A stretch of 64,000 nucleotides of DNA from Streptomyces sp. TS71-3. GTDB lineage: Bacteria; Actinomycetota; Actinomycetes; Streptomycetales; Streptomycetaceae. Numbering within the stretch: the first letter of the stretch is position 1; each line of letters starts with the position of its first letter. The stretch is taken from NCBI RefSeq assembly GCF_018327685.1, contig NZ_BNEL01000001.1, positions 2,666,001 through 2,730,000 on the forward strand, given 5' to 3'. Positions 41,532-50,498 of the stretch are shown here, piece after piece. The notes beneath the pieces were generated by a model, which was given only the letters and a program-made list of their open reading frames with translations, was not told where the DNA came from and did no database searches. Position numbers and translations under genes: made by a program.

Positions 41532-41545
41532 TAGAATGACCTGAA
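41532..41545 (+). promoter_or_regulatory. -10 box of a probable leaderless promoter
   Basis: TAGAAT at 41532-41537 ends exactly 7 nt before the ATG at 41545, with no Shine-Dalgarno sequence. This is the same geometry as at 178 and 3090. Confidence 0.5.
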
Positions 41546-43689
41546 TGTCAGATTCTGTCCGTCTTCGTCTCAAAGCCCTGGATCCGTACCTCGAAACGGT
41601 GCTGCGCGAGAGCGGCGCCTACGGCGGCGGCATCTTCCTGCTCTTCCCGGACGAGCAGGTGCTGGGTCTCGCGGTGAAGGTGGGCGTGCCCGACGCGTTC
41701 GTCGGACCCTGGAAGCGGCTCTGGCTGGGCGCGCGGACTCCGACGACCGACGCGGCCCGCCAGCGGCGGCTGATCTGGCTGCCGGTGGGCGACACCTTCG
41801 CCCGGTACCCGCAGACCTCGGTCCTGCTGCCCTACCGCTTCGCGGCGGTCAGCGCCCCCATCGCCGGCGATGACACGGTGTGGGGCACGATCTCCCTGCT
41901 CTTCCCGGCGTCGCAGCCGGCCCGGCTGTCACCGGAGCAGCTCGCCGCGGTCCACGCGTGCTGCCGCGGTCTCGCCGAGGTGCTGGCCGACGCCTCGGAG
42001 CAGGGCCGGCCGTTGCTGCCCGCCGCCGAGCCGCGCACGATGCTGAGGGCCGCGGACACCGCCATGGACGCGGACGGGGCCGCCGCGGTGAAGTTCGCGC
42101 AGCGGCTGCCCGAGGGCGGCGTGGCGCTGGACTCGGAGGGCCGGGTCACGTTCGTCACCACGTCGGCGGCCGAGCTGGTCGGCGTCCCGGCGGAGGACCT
42201 GCGGGGGCGGTGGCTCTGGGAGGCGCTGCCCTGGCTGGGCGATCCCGTCTTCGAGGAGCGGTACCGGGCGGCGGTCTTCAGCCGGGAGTCCACGGCGTTC
42301 ACGGCCCTGCGCCCGCCCGGCACGCGGCTGTCGTTCGTGCTCTATCCGGACGACAGCGGCCTGAGCATACGCATCACCTCCGCCCACCAGCCGTCGCCGC
42401 CCGAGCCCCCGCCCACCGGCGGCGGGCAGGGGAACGGAGGGGAGGGGGCCACCGGCCAGGCCCGCAGTGACGCCGCCGCCCCCACCTCCCTGGGGACGAT
42501 GTACGAGTTCATGAACCTCGCCGCGATGCTCACCCAGACCGTCGAGGTGGCCGACATCGTGCCGCTGGCGGCCAACCCGATCATGGCCATGTTCGAGGCG
42601 CAGGGCCTGGCCCTGCTGGTGCTGGAGGACGGCCGGCTGAAGAACGTCGGCTACCGCGGCTACCGGGCCGAGGCGATGCGGCAACTCGACGGCGCCCAGA
42701 TGCGCTGGACGCCCACCCCCGCCTCACAGGCGCTGAGCAGGCGGGAGGCCGCTTTCTACGCCACCCCGGAGGAGATGGACGCCGTCTATCGCGGCATGTC
42801 GACGCTCACCGGCAAGGCCGCCTGGGCGTACCTGCCGCTGATCGTCTCGGACCGCCCGGTCGGCTGCTGCGTGATCTCCTACGATCACACGCGCACGTTC
42901 ACGCCCGGACAGCGCGCGTTCCTGACCGCCCTCGGCGGACTGCTGGGCCAGGCGCTGGACCGGGCCATGCTGCACGACTCCCGGTACAGGTTCGCGCGGG
43001 GCCTCCAGGCCGGACTCCTGCCGGGAACGCTGCCCGAGGTGCCGGGCCTCCAGGTGGCCGCACGCTACCGGGCCGCGTCGCGCGGTATGGAGATCGGCGG
43101 CGACTTCTACGACCTGATCAGGACCTGCGAGTCGGGCGTGGCCGCCGCCATCGGCGACGTGCAGGGCCACAATCCGACGGCCGCGGCGCTGATGGGCCAG
43201 GTCCGCACCGCCGTGCACGCCACGGCAGGGGCGCCGCCGCCCGAGGTGCTCTCCCGCACCAACCGGCTGCTGACCGATCTCAACGCGGGGCTCTTCACCA
43301 GTTGCCTCTACGCGGACCTCGACCTGGCACGCCACCGCGCCCAGCTCGCCAGCGCCGGCCACCCGCCACCGCTGCTCCGCCATCCCGACGGCACGGTGTC
43401 GGTGATCCGCGTGCCGCCCGGACCGCTGCTGGGCATCGTCAACACCGCCCGGTACTCGACCATGGAGATCCCGCTGCCGCCCGGCGCCGACCTCCTCATG
43501 TACACGGACGGCCTCGTCGAGATCCCGGGCCAGGACCCCGACCTGGCCACGGAGGAACTGGCCCGCAACCTGGCCGCGATCCCCCGCGACGAGCCGGTGG
43601 ACACCCGAGCCGACCTCATCCTGAAGAACGCCCCACCGACGCTCTCGGGTACGGACGACATAGCGCTCTTGTTGCTGAGCACGACGTAG
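41545..43689 (+). CDS. GAF/PAS-domain SpoIIE-type PP2C phosphatase
   Basis: A 714-aa cytoplasmic multidomain phosphatase. The order is GAF-like (about 1-150), PAS (about 180-285, GVALDSEGRVTFVTTSAAELVGV), a disordered Gly/Pro linker, a second GAF (about 310-475) and a SpoIIE/PP2C domain (about 490-714). Metal-site motifs are MEIGGDFYDL, AIGDVQGHNPTAAALMG, LYADLDLARH and the terminal TDDIALLLL. Such proteins dephosphorylate anti-anti-sigma factors in partner-switching cascades. No cognate anti-sigma gene is adjacent. It is followed by a hairpin at 43818-43832. Confidence 0.9.
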   Translation: MSDSVRLRLKALDPYLETVLRESGAYGGGIFLLFPDEQVLGLAVKVGVPDAFVGPWKRLWLGARTPTTDAARQRRLIWLPVGDTFARYPQTSVLLPYRFAAVSAPIAGDDTVWGTISLLFPASQPARLSPEQLAAVHACCRGLAEVLADASEQGRPLLPAAEPRTMLRAADTAMDADGAAAVKFAQRLPEGGVALDSEGRVTFVTTSAAELVGVPAEDLRGRWLWEALPWLGDPVFEERYRAAVFSRESTAFTALRPPGTRLSFVLYPDDSGLSIRITSAHQPSPPEPPPTGGGQGNGGEGATGQARSDAAAPTSLGTMYEFMNLAAMLTQTVEVADIVPLAANPIMAMFEAQGLALLVLEDGRLKNVGYRGYRAEAMRQLDGAQMRWTPTPASQALSRREAAFYATPEEMDAVYRGMSTLTGKAAWAYLPLIVSDRPVGCCVISYDHTRTFTPGQRAFLTALGGLLGQALDRAMLHDSRYRFARGLQAGLLPGTLPEVPGLQVAARYRAASRGMEIGGDFYDLIRTCESGVAAAIGDVQGHNPTAAALMGQVRTAVHATAGAPPPEVLSRTNRLLTDLNAGLFTSCLYADLDLARHRAQLASAGHPPPLLRHPDGTVSVIRVPPGPLLGIVNTARYSTMEIPLPPGADLLMYTDGLVEIPGQDPDLATEELARNLAAIPRDEPVDTRADLILKNAPPTLSGTDDIALLLLSTT

Positions 43690-43792
43690 GGGGGGCGGCG
43701 ACGCCGCAGGTCGGCTCCGCCGCGGTGATCCGGATACGACAGAACCTGCCCCTTCGGGCGGCGGCGACCTGACGGGTGCGCCGTGGCTGGTC

Positions 43793-43974
43793 GCGCAGTT
43801 CCCCGCGCCCCTAGAAGCGGGGCTTCGCCCCGATCAGGGGCGCGGGGCTGTTTCTGAGGGGACAGGCGCCTGATCAGGGGCGCGGGGAACTGCGCAAAGA
43901 ACCCCGAGCGGCGGAGGGCCGGGCGCGAGACGGGAGAGGACACCTCCCCTGATCAGGGGCGCGGGGAACTGCGC
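43793..43974. repeat. Cluster of Streptomyces intergenic repeats after the phosphatase gene
   Basis: AGGGGCGCGGGGAACTGCGC occurs complete at 43876-43895 and 43955-43974 (+), inverted at 43793-43812 (-), and partly at 43834-43847. A small hairpin CGGGGC-TTC-GCCCCG (43818-43832) between them can terminate the phosphatase transcript. Bases 43690-44059 carry no gene. Confidence 0.85.
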
Positions 43975-44059
43975 AAAACCCCCATCGGCGGGCAGCCGGA
44001 CAGGAGACCGCTCCCCGTCGGCCCGCCCGCCGCAGGCGCGCACTGGCGGGCGTACCGCC

Positions 44060-44791
44060 TCAACCCAGGAGCCCGTGGTCCCGCAACGGCCCCACCCCGA
44101 GCCCCCTCTCCCCGCACGCATCGAGAATCCGGGGCAACGCCCCGAGCGTCGCCCGCCACGACCCCGGCGCCGACGTGCAGTCGGAGTCGTGCAGCAGAAG
44201 CGTGCCGCCGCCCCGCAGATCGGCCATGACGGTCCGGTGGACGGAGCCCGGCGTGGCGCGGGCCGTCCAGTCCTCGCCCCAGCACGTCCACAGCACGGGG
44301 GTGAGCCCGAGCCGGCGGACGGCGACGTGCGCGGCGGTGGTCATCACACCGTACGGCGGCCGGATGAGTTGGGGCGGGCGCCCGAGCAGGTCGCCCACCA
44401 GGTCCCGGGCGCGGGCGAGATCGTCGCGGGTGGCCCGCGGTCCGCGCACCAGCAGCGGCAGGTGGCGCCAGCCGTGGATGCCGATCTCGTGCCCGGCCGC
44501 CGCGATCTCCCGCACGAGACCGGGGGAGCGCTCGGCCTCCCCGCCGAGCAGGAAGAACGTCGCCCGGACCCGGCGCTCGGCCAGCAGCGCCAGGAAGAGC
44601 GGGGTGGACAGCGGCGCGGGCCCGTCGTCGAAGGTGAGCGCGAGGTGGTCGGAGCGGCCCTGCCCGGCCAGCCGGGGCATGGAGCGGTTGCGCAGCGGCC
44701 CGAACGTGGAGATCACGGGTGCGGCGTGGGCGGCCGCGAGCGCGGGCAGCGCCGCCAGGGCCGCGGTGCGCAGCGCCCGGGCGGCGGTCAC
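44060..44791 (-). CDS. Polysaccharide deacetylase (CE4), N-terminal membrane-anchored or secreted
   Basis: A 243-aa NodB-homology protein. It has motif 1 LALTFDDGP (catalytic base and metal Asp), motif 2 HEIGIHGWRHLPL (metal His residues), motif 3 RPPYG and motif 5 LLHDSD. A hydrophobic N-terminal segment of about 20 residues (ALRTAALAALPALAAAHA) suggests export or anchoring. It would de-N-acetylate peptidoglycan, chitin-like or glycolipid GlcNAc. The GTG start overlaps the stop of the glycosyltransferase ORF (GTGA), so the two are one operon and may modify the same glycan. Confidence 0.88.
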   Translation of the reverse strand: MTAARALRTAALAALPALAAAHAAPVISTFGPLRNRSMPRLAGQGRSDHLALTFDDGPAPLSTPLFLALLAERRVRATFFLLGGEAERSPGLVREIAAAGHEIGIHGWRHLPLLVRGPRATRDDLARARDLVGDLLGRPPQLIRPPYGVMTTAAHVAVRRLGLTPVLWTCWGEDWTARATPGSVHRTVMADLRGGGTLLLHDSDCTSAPGSWRATLGALPRILDACGERGLGVGPLRDHGLLG

Positions 44792-46377
44792 GGCCGGGGC
44801 CCCTTGCCGTGCAGGTGGAAGTCGTCGGGATCGAGGTGGTGGTCGATGGCGTGCAGCAGGCCGGCCGAGTGGTGCACCGAGGCGAACCCGGCGCCGACCC
44901 CGCCCACCGACACCGCACACGCCACCGCCACGGTGACGGCGAACCGCCGCATAACGAGAACGGGCCGGACACGCCCCGGCCGCCCCGCTGGCCGCCGCCG
45001 CGCGGAACCCGGAGCCGCCGCCCCGCCCGGGGGAACCACCGACCCGCCAGACGGAACCACCACCGGAACCGCCGCCTCGCCGCCCCCGGCCGGCGGGAGG
45101 CCGAGTACGGGACGGGAGGGGGCACGTCCCTGATGAGGGGCGCGGGGAACTGCGCAAGACCCCCCGCCGGCGGGCAGCCGGGACGAGACAGCGACCCCGT
45201 CGGTCCGCCGGGGCCCCGCGCCAGCGCCCCCGCACGCCCCGATGATCGCCTCCTCGGGACCGCCGTCCCGCGGCGTGAACAGGGCCTGCCCCGCACGGTG
45301 CTGCCGCTCGCCGAGCGACCCGTCCAGGACCGCGGCCAGCGTCCGGCCGAGCTCGTCGGGGGCGTGCACCCAGGCGGCGACGCCCGCCTCGTCCAGGGCG
45401 GCGGCGTTCGTCAGGCCGTGGCCGGGGATGCAGCGGTAGCTGACCACCGGCAGCCCCGTTGCCAGCGCCTCCAGCGAGGTCAGGCCCCCGGCGTTCTGGA
45501 CCAGCACGTCCGCCGCGTGCATCAGCCCCGGCATGTCGTCGGTCCAGCCGAAGGCGTGCTCGATGCCGTCCGCCCGCAGCCGTTCGGCGAGCGCGGTGTT
45601 GCGGCCGCAGAGGACCACGGGCAGTGCGGCGCCGGTGGCCCGGATCTCCGCCGCCGCCTCGTGCAGCGACCCCACGCCCCAGGAACCGGCGACCAGCAGC
45701 GCGAGGGGCGCGTCCGCGGGCAGCCCGAACCGCTCGCGCGCCGCGCGCCGCTCGGCGGGCTCGCCCGGCCGGAACCGGGGGCCGGTGACCGGCCCGCAGA
45801 TCCGCACGTCCCTCGCCCCGAGCGCCCGCGCCTGCCCGGCGGGCACGGCGTGCGCGGCGAGGTGCGTGTCCACACCGGGGGCCACCCAGAAGGGGTGCAC
45901 GGAGAAGTCCGTCAGGTAGGTGAGCACGGGCACGGTCAGCCGGCCGTCCAGGCGCAGCGAGCCGAGGATCCGGCTGGCGCCCGGGTACGTGGAGACGACC
46001 GCCCCGGTGCCGTCGGGCAGGGCGCGCAGCAGGCGGTTCTCGGTGGCCCGCAGCAGGGTCCGGGCCAGCGGGCCGCTGCCGCCGGCGCGCTCGGCGCCCT
46101 GGTAGATCCGCTGGTAGACCCAGGGGGCGTGGTCGAGCAGCCGGTGGTAGCCGTCGCACACCGCCCGGCCGAGCCGGGCCGGCAGCAGGTCGAGCAGGTC
46201 GTACCGCACGACCTCGGTGCCGGCCGCGGAGATCCGCCGGGCCAGCTCGGCGGCGGCGCCGTCGTGACCGGCTCCCATGCTCGCCGAGACGATCACGACG
46301 CGGTGCGCCGTCCGTGCTGGGCCGGGAGCGGCGGGCGGCGCCGCTCCCGGGTCGACCGTGCTGCCGAAGCGCACCAT
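44788..46377 (-). CDS. MGDG-synthase-like glycosyltransferase with repeat-derived C-terminal extension
   Basis: A 529-codon ORF. Residues 1 to about 385 form a GT28-type (MurG/MGDG synthase) glycosyltransferase: VVIVSASMGAGHDGAAAEL at the start, VSTYPGASRIL, the donor-site GWTDDMPGLMHAADVLVQNAGGLTSLEALATGLPVV, and RCIPGHGLTNA. It likely transfers a sugar to diacylglycerol. The normal end is near 45230. The ORF then reads through a copy of the intergenic repeat (45136-45155) and a low-complexity stretch into a hydrophobic segment and a His/Asp-rich tail (SAGLLHAIDHHLDPDDFHLHGKG). That tail could be a separate 54-aa gene from ATG 44952. A BlaI-like site lies about 110 bp upstream. Confidence 0.82.
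   Translation of the reverse strand: MVRFGSTVDPGAAPPAAPGPARTAHRVVIVSASMGAGHDGAAAELARRISAAGTEVVRYDLLDLLPARLGRAVCDGYHRLLDHAPWVYQRIYQGAERAGGSGPLARTLLRATENRLLRALPDGTGAVVSTYPGASRILGSLRLDGRLTVPVLTYLTDFSVHPFWVAPGVDTHLAAHAVPAGQARALGARDVRICGPVTGPRFRPGEPAERRAARERFGLPADAPLALLVAGSWGVGSLHEAAAEIRATGAALPVVLCGRNTALAERLRADGIEHAFGWTDDMPGLMHAADVLVQNAGGLTSLEALATGLPVVSYRCIPGHGLTNAAALDEAGVAAWVHAPDELGRTLAAVLDGSLGERQHRAGQALFTPRDGGPEEAIIGACGGAGAGPRRTDGVAVSSRLPAGGGSCAVPRAPHQGRAPSRPVLGLPPAGGGEAAVPVVVPSGGSVVPPGGAAAPGSARRRPAGRPGRVRPVLVMRRFAVTVAVACAVSVGGVGAGFASVHHSAGLLHAIDHHLDPDDFHLHGKGPRP
45136..45155 (+). repeat. Intergenic repeat copy inside the glycosyltransferase ORF
   Basis: A complete AGGGGCGCGGGGAACTGCGC lies within an open frame on the opposite strand, encoding part of SCAVPRAPHQG in the glycosyltransferase ORF. 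Confidence 0.85.
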
Positions 46378-46485
46378 GGACCTGCCTTCTGAGTGCCGAG
46401 CGCCGGGTGGAAAGCTCTTGCGAGGCCGCGATGGGCGGGCCTCCGGGATGCCCGCGGCTGAGCGTCGGGCTGGGTGAGCGGAACT

Positions 46486-46498
46486 CTACAACATGTAG
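46486..46498. promoter_or_regulatory. BlaI/MecI-like operator upstream of the glycosyltransferase
   Basis: CTACA-ACA-TGTAG carries the TACA/TGTA half-sites of BlaI/MecI operators, here with 3-nt spacing. It is followed by a further GTAG (TGTAGTAG). It lies about 110 bp upstream of the glycosyltransferase ATG and 420 bp from the BlaI-family gene at 46918. Confidence 0.5.
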
Positions 46499-46573
46499 TA
46501 GATGGCTCCGTCGGCGGCGAATGCTCCGCCCGCGCCCCGGTCCGTACCTCCGCCTGCGCGTCCGCGCTGTTCT

Positions 46574-46718
46574 GCGCAGTTCCCCGCGCCCCTTATCAAG
46601 GGCCCAGTCCCCTCCCGTCTCGTACCTGGCCATCCGCCGGCCGGGGCTCTTTGCGCAGTTCCCCGCGCCCCTTATCAGGGGTCTGCCCCTCCCGTCTCGT
46701 ACCTGGCCATCCGCCGGT
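46574..46718. repeat. Two inverted intergenic-repeat copies with a shared flanking direct repeat
   Basis: The repeat lies inverted at 46574-46593 and 46653-46672. About 30 bp, including CCCGTCTCGTACCTGGCCAT, is directly repeated near 46613 and 46691, so a unit of about 78 bp is duplicated in tandem. Bases 46719-46884 show no gene. Confidence 0.8.
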
Positions 46719-46917
46719 GGGTGTGGTGCTTGTCGCTCCCCCACTGCCTTGAAGGCGTGGGAGGTACCCCCATACCCGCGCCCCTTTCATCCGGGCTTCG
46801 CCCGATCCCGTCTGCTCAGCCCCCTGCCGTCCTCCGCGGGCCCGTGCGCTCCCCTCGTCCCGCCTCCCGCACCCCCACCCGCAGTAATCTGGGCTCGAAC
46901 CGGAAGGAGCGTGGACG

Positions 46918-47316
46918 GTGCGCGAGGGGCAGGACGGGGCCGGGAAGGCGCGCAGGCGCGCTCGCGGGGAGCTTGAGGCGGGCGTGCTCGCCGCGCTCTG
47001 GGAGGCCGGGGAGCCGCTGTCGGCCGGACAGGTCCGCTCCCGCCTGCCGGGGGACCTCGCCTACACGACCGTTCTGACGATCCTGGCCCGGCTGTACGCG
47101 AAGGGCATGGTGGTCCGGAACCGCGCGGGCCGCGGTTACGCGTACGCGCCCGCGGCGGACGAGGCGTCCCACACCGCGGAGCGCATGCGCACGCTCCTGG
47201 ACGGCGGCTCCGACCGCGAGGCCGTCCTCACGCGTTTCGTCTCCCAGCTCTCGGCCCGTGACGAGGAACTCCTCCAGCGCCTCCTCGCCGCGGACGACCA
47301 GGAGCCCGGCGCCTGA
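46918..47316 (+). CDS. BlaI/MecI/CopY-family transcriptional regulator
   Basis: A 132-aa winged-helix regulator. The HTH (about residues 12-75) reads RGELEAGVLAALWEAGEPLSAGQVRSRL, then AYTTVLTILARLYAKGMVVRNRAGRGYAYAP, followed by a C-terminal dimerisation helix. Members repress targets through TACA/TGTA dyads. One such site lies in the glycosyltransferase promoter. No BlaR-type M56 protease gene, the usual partner, is adjacent. TAATCT (46885-46890) is a likely -10 and GGAAGGA a ribosome-binding site. It ends at a strong convergent terminator. Confidence 0.9.
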   Translation: MREGQDGAGKARRRARGELEAGVLAALWEAGEPLSAGQVRSRLPGDLAYTTVLTILARLYAKGMVVRNRAGRGYAYAPAADEASHTAERMRTLLDGGSDREAVLTRFVSQLSARDEELLQRLLAADDQEPGA

Positions 47317-47352
47317 CCTCCGCCGGCGCGGACGCGCCTGCGGGGCCAGGCC

Positions 47353-47396
47353 GGGCCCCGGCCGGGATCCGGGGGGTCACATCCCGGCCGGGGCCC
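47353..47396. terminator. Bidirectional terminator hairpin
   Basis: A perfect 15-bp GC stem (47353-47367 with 47382-47396) and a 14-nt loop between the convergent BlaI-family and GH2 genes. Confidence 0.8.
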
Positions 47397-47405
47397 ACGG
47401 CTCCG

Positions 47406-50219
47406 TCAGCCCCGCGCCGCCACCGCCTTCGCCGTCGGCACGTTGAAGCCGGACAGCTCCACCGCCGGGGTGTCCCCGTGCAGGTCGGCGGGGCGGTAGG
47501 TGGCGGTCAGCGTGATCTGCTGGCCGGGGAAGAGGGTGATGTCGTCGTCGCTCCACGACACCGGCGCCACCGCGGCCCCGTGCCGGGCGCCGACCATGCC
47601 GGCGTGCAGGCCGACGGCGGGCACCTTCCCGTCGTTCCGCAGGGTCACCCGGGTCGTCGCCTGGCCACCTGGCGCCGGCGACTTCGCGAGGGCGGCCCGC
47701 ACGCCGGGCCCCACGCCGGACTCCGCCGTCGCCCGGACGTCCGCGTCGCCCAGCTTCGCAAGGCCCGTCAGGTCGGCGTAGGAGCTCTCCGGCGTGTAGT
47801 ACCAGGTGGTCTTGGCGTTGTCGAGGACGTCGGGCTCGGTGGAGTTCCAGTAGACGTTGCGGCTGACCTCCTTGCCGTTCGCGTCGCTCAGGGTGAGCTC
47901 CACGAAGTAGGCGGTGGTCAGGCCGGACGGCGGCTTGAGGGTGAGGGCGTCGGAGGTGTGCCCGCCCGGCACCGGGTTGACCTTCGCCTGCTGGTCCTGC
48001 CGCACGGTGCCGTCCATGTCGCGTACGCGCACCCGGGCGGTCAGCTTGCCCGTCGCGTCCGGGGTGTGGTTGACGACCTGGACCGCCGAGGTGTCGTACG
48101 CGAACTGGACGTGCACGGGCTCGTTCGCCTTCTTGGCGCCGAAGTAGCCGCCCGCCTGGTCGAGGTCGTAGTCGAACAGGTGCCAGTGGAGGCTGGGCCA
48201 GGCGTTGTTCAGCATCCAGTAGATGACGCCCGTCGCGGGCTTGTCCGCGGCGGCCTTGCTGCCGAACGCCTCGAACTGCGCGCGGGTCGCCTCGTAGTTC
48301 GCGAGCTGCGCCTTGCGCACGTAGTCGGTGACGCTGGTCGGGGCGCCGTAGCGGTGCGAGAGGGCGTTGTCGAAGATCGACAGGTCGGAGAACTGGGAGC
48401 CGGTCTTGCCCGCGTGGTACTGCGGCGTCTTCGGCTCCTGCCAGAGCTGCCGCTGCTCCTCGGGCGTCAGCATCGACTGGAGGGTGGGCAGCCGCGGGAT
48501 GGCCTCGCCGGCGCTGGTCTCCGAGTCGAAGCCGATCGCGCCGCCCTGGTCGTCCCGGGTGGAGTACCAGTAGTTCGGCGGGACGTACGCGTAGGGGCCG
48601 TTCATCTTCATGCCGGAGTCGCCGGTGGGCTCGGTGCTCTGGTCCGAGGCGGCGGAGACGATCGGCACCGACCAGCCGGCGCCGGTCAGCGCGTCGGCGT
48701 ACGGCTTCGCGATGTCCGCGGGCGGGGCGTTGTCGCTGCCGATCAGGAAGGCGACGACCGAGGGGTGGTTGTGCAGCAGAACGGCCTCGTCGGCGGCCGA
48801 GCGCGCGGCGACCGCGCGGTCCTCGTCCGTCCACGGCTCGCCGCCGGTGCCGGCCCACGCCTCCCACTTGTCGCAGCACTCCCAGCCGGGCAGCACCATG
48901 ATGCCGGCGCGGTCGGCCATGTCGTAGAACTCGGGGTTCTCCAGCTTGCCTTCCAGGCGGACGGTGTTCAGCCCGAGGTCGGCGACGTAGCCCAGCTCGT
49001 CCGCGGTGCGGCCCTGGTCGTCCCTCAGGAACATGTCCGGCGCCCAGCCGCCGCCGCGCAGCTGCACCTTGCGGCCGTTGACGACGAACTGCCGCCCGCC
49101 GCCCGGCGCCACGGAGCTGGTGACGCTGCGGACACCGAAGCTGGTCGCGGCCCGGTCGGTGACGGCGCCGCCCTGCTCCGCGCTCAGCTTCAGGTCGTAC
49201 AGCGGGTGGGCGCCCTCGCCGACCGGCCACCACACGGCGGGGTGCCGCAGGGTGAGCCCGGGGGTGTCGGCGGGCGTGAAGGTGACCGTCCTCGTCTGGC
49301 CGGCCGCGAGCTCGACGCTCCGGCTGAGGGGCACGGCGGCGCCGTTCCCGCCGACGCTGCCCGTGACGCGTACGGTTTCGGCCGTGCTGCCCGCGTTGTG
49401 CGCGTCCACGGCGACGGTGAGGTCGGCGCGGTCGAGCGAGGGCAGGTCGAGGTCGGGCGTGACGTGGGCGTTGGACAGGCTGACCCCGCCGGTGCGCAGG
49501 ACCTCCACGTCGCGCCAGATGCCCATGTTGTTGTCGGGCGGCGTCTGGTTCCAGTCGACCCAGCCGAGGGTGAGGTCCTTGTCGGGGTCGGTGGGCGGCA
49601 CCTCGAAGGCGACCGCGTTCTCGCCCGGGTGGACGTCGGCGGTGATATCGATGTCGTTGACCGTGTAGCCGCCCTGGACGGTGCTGCGCGAGGCGACCTT
49701 CCTGCCGTTCACCCAGACGTCGGCGCCCGGGATGATCCCGTCCGCGCGCAGCACGGTGCGGCCGTCGCCCTGCACGGTGAACGTGCTGCGGTACCACCAC
49801 GGCACCTGGAACATCGCGGGGTCGATCCGGCTCAGGTTCTTCGAGTGGAAGACGTCGGGGTAGAGGCCGTCGGCGAGCATCGCGGCCAGCACGGTGGAGC
49901 GCGCGGGCCCCACGTACCAGCCGGACGTGTCGTAGCCGGTGCGGGAGAGGGCCGCGCCGTCCGTGCCCCCGGTGACGGCGCTCGACTGCACCTGCCAGGA
50001 GCGGATGGCGCTCGCGGTGCCCGGCGCGCCGGTCGGGGTCGTGTGGAACTGCGGGGTGGTCACGGGCGGCGGCGGCAGCTTCGCCTCGGCGCTCGCGGCG
50101 CCGGAGCCGAGCCCCACCGGCAGGAGCGCCGCGACCAGCACGGCGGCGACCGCCATGACCCGGCGCCGGCCTCTCGGCGGGCGTGCGGTGCGACTGAGGA
50201 GAGAACGCGAATCGGGCAT
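47406..50219 (-). CDS. csxA: Secreted GH2 exo-beta-D-glucosaminidase (CsxA-like)
   Basis: A 937-aa exported glycoside hydrolase. It has an Arg-rich signal peptide (RPPRGRRRVMAVAAVLVAALL), a sugar-binding/jelly-roll domain, Ig-like domains, a TIM barrel and C-terminal Ig-like domains in the order known for CsxA. Putative catalytic residues are the Asp in FLIGSDNAPP (about residue 495) and the Glu in GFDSETSAG (about 565); characterised CsxA enzymes use an Asp/Glu pair at these motifs. It would release GlcN from the non-reducing end of chitosan. GGAGGCAGG lies before ATG 50219. The 279-bp upstream gap shows no DasR-like site that I can recognise. Confidence 0.87.
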   Translation of the reverse strand: MPDSRSLLSRTARPPRGRRRVMAVAAVLVAALLPVGLGSGAASAEAKLPPPPVTTPQFHTTPTGAPGTASAIRSWQVQSSAVTGGTDGAALSRTGYDTSGWYVGPARSTVLAAMLADGLYPDVFHSKNLSRIDPAMFQVPWWYRSTFTVQGDGRTVLRADGIIPGADVWVNGRKVASRSTVQGGYTVNDIDITADVHPGENAVAFEVPPTDPDKDLTLGWVDWNQTPPDNNMGIWRDVEVLRTGGVSLSNAHVTPDLDLPSLDRADLTVAVDAHNAGSTAETVRVTGSVGGNGAAVPLSRSVELAAGQTRTVTFTPADTPGLTLRHPAVWWPVGEGAHPLYDLKLSAEQGGAVTDRAATSFGVRSVTSSVAPGGGRQFVVNGRKVQLRGGGWAPDMFLRDDQGRTADELGYVADLGLNTVRLEGKLENPEFYDMADRAGIMVLPGWECCDKWEAWAGTGGEPWTDEDRAVAARSAADEAVLLHNHPSVVAFLIGSDNAPPADIAKPYADALTGAGWSVPIVSAASDQSTEPTGDSGMKMNGPYAYVPPNYWYSTRDDQGGAIGFDSETSAGEAIPRLPTLQSMLTPEEQRQLWQEPKTPQYHAGKTGSQFSDLSIFDNALSHRYGAPTSVTDYVRKAQLANYEATRAQFEAFGSKAAADKPATGVIYWMLNNAWPSLHWHLFDYDLDQAGGYFGAKKANEPVHVQFAYDTSAVQVVNHTPDATGKLTARVRVRDMDGTVRQDQQAKVNPVPGGHTSDALTLKPPSGLTTAYFVELTLSDANGKEVSRNVYWNSTEPDVLDNAKTTWYYTPESSYADLTGLAKLGDADVRATAESGVGPGVRAALAKSPAPGGQATTRVTLRNDGKVPAVGLHAGMVGARHGAAVAPVSWSDDDITLFPGQQITLTATYRPADLHGDTPAVELSGFNVPTAKAVAARG

Positions 50220-50498
50220 GCCTGCCTCCGCGGCGGGGGTGGATGGCACCGCGATGCTTCCGTTCCGGGCGCCCACCCATGATTCAGGAAGACTCCCCAA
50301 CCAAGTCAAGTGCGCCGCGCGACGCGGTCCGCGACACGGCGCCGGCGGACCGCTCCGGGGCCCGGCACCCGCCACCATCCGGAGCGGGTGTCGAGGCCGT
50401 CATCGGACCATCGGGTGATGCGGGCGTGCGCGGTTCCTCACACGCCCGCCGGGACGGCGGCAGGTCGTGGAGCAGGCGTCGGATCGCGAGCCGATGCC

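Noticed and set aside
44060..46744. An 894-codon deacetylase fusion
   Set aside because: The frame upstream of 44791 is antisense or out of frame with the transferase; deacetylase features begin at the GTG overlapping the transferase stop.
50220..50498. DasR (dre) site before the exo-glucosaminidase
   Set aside because: No ACTGGTCTAGACCACT-like palindrome could be found by eye.
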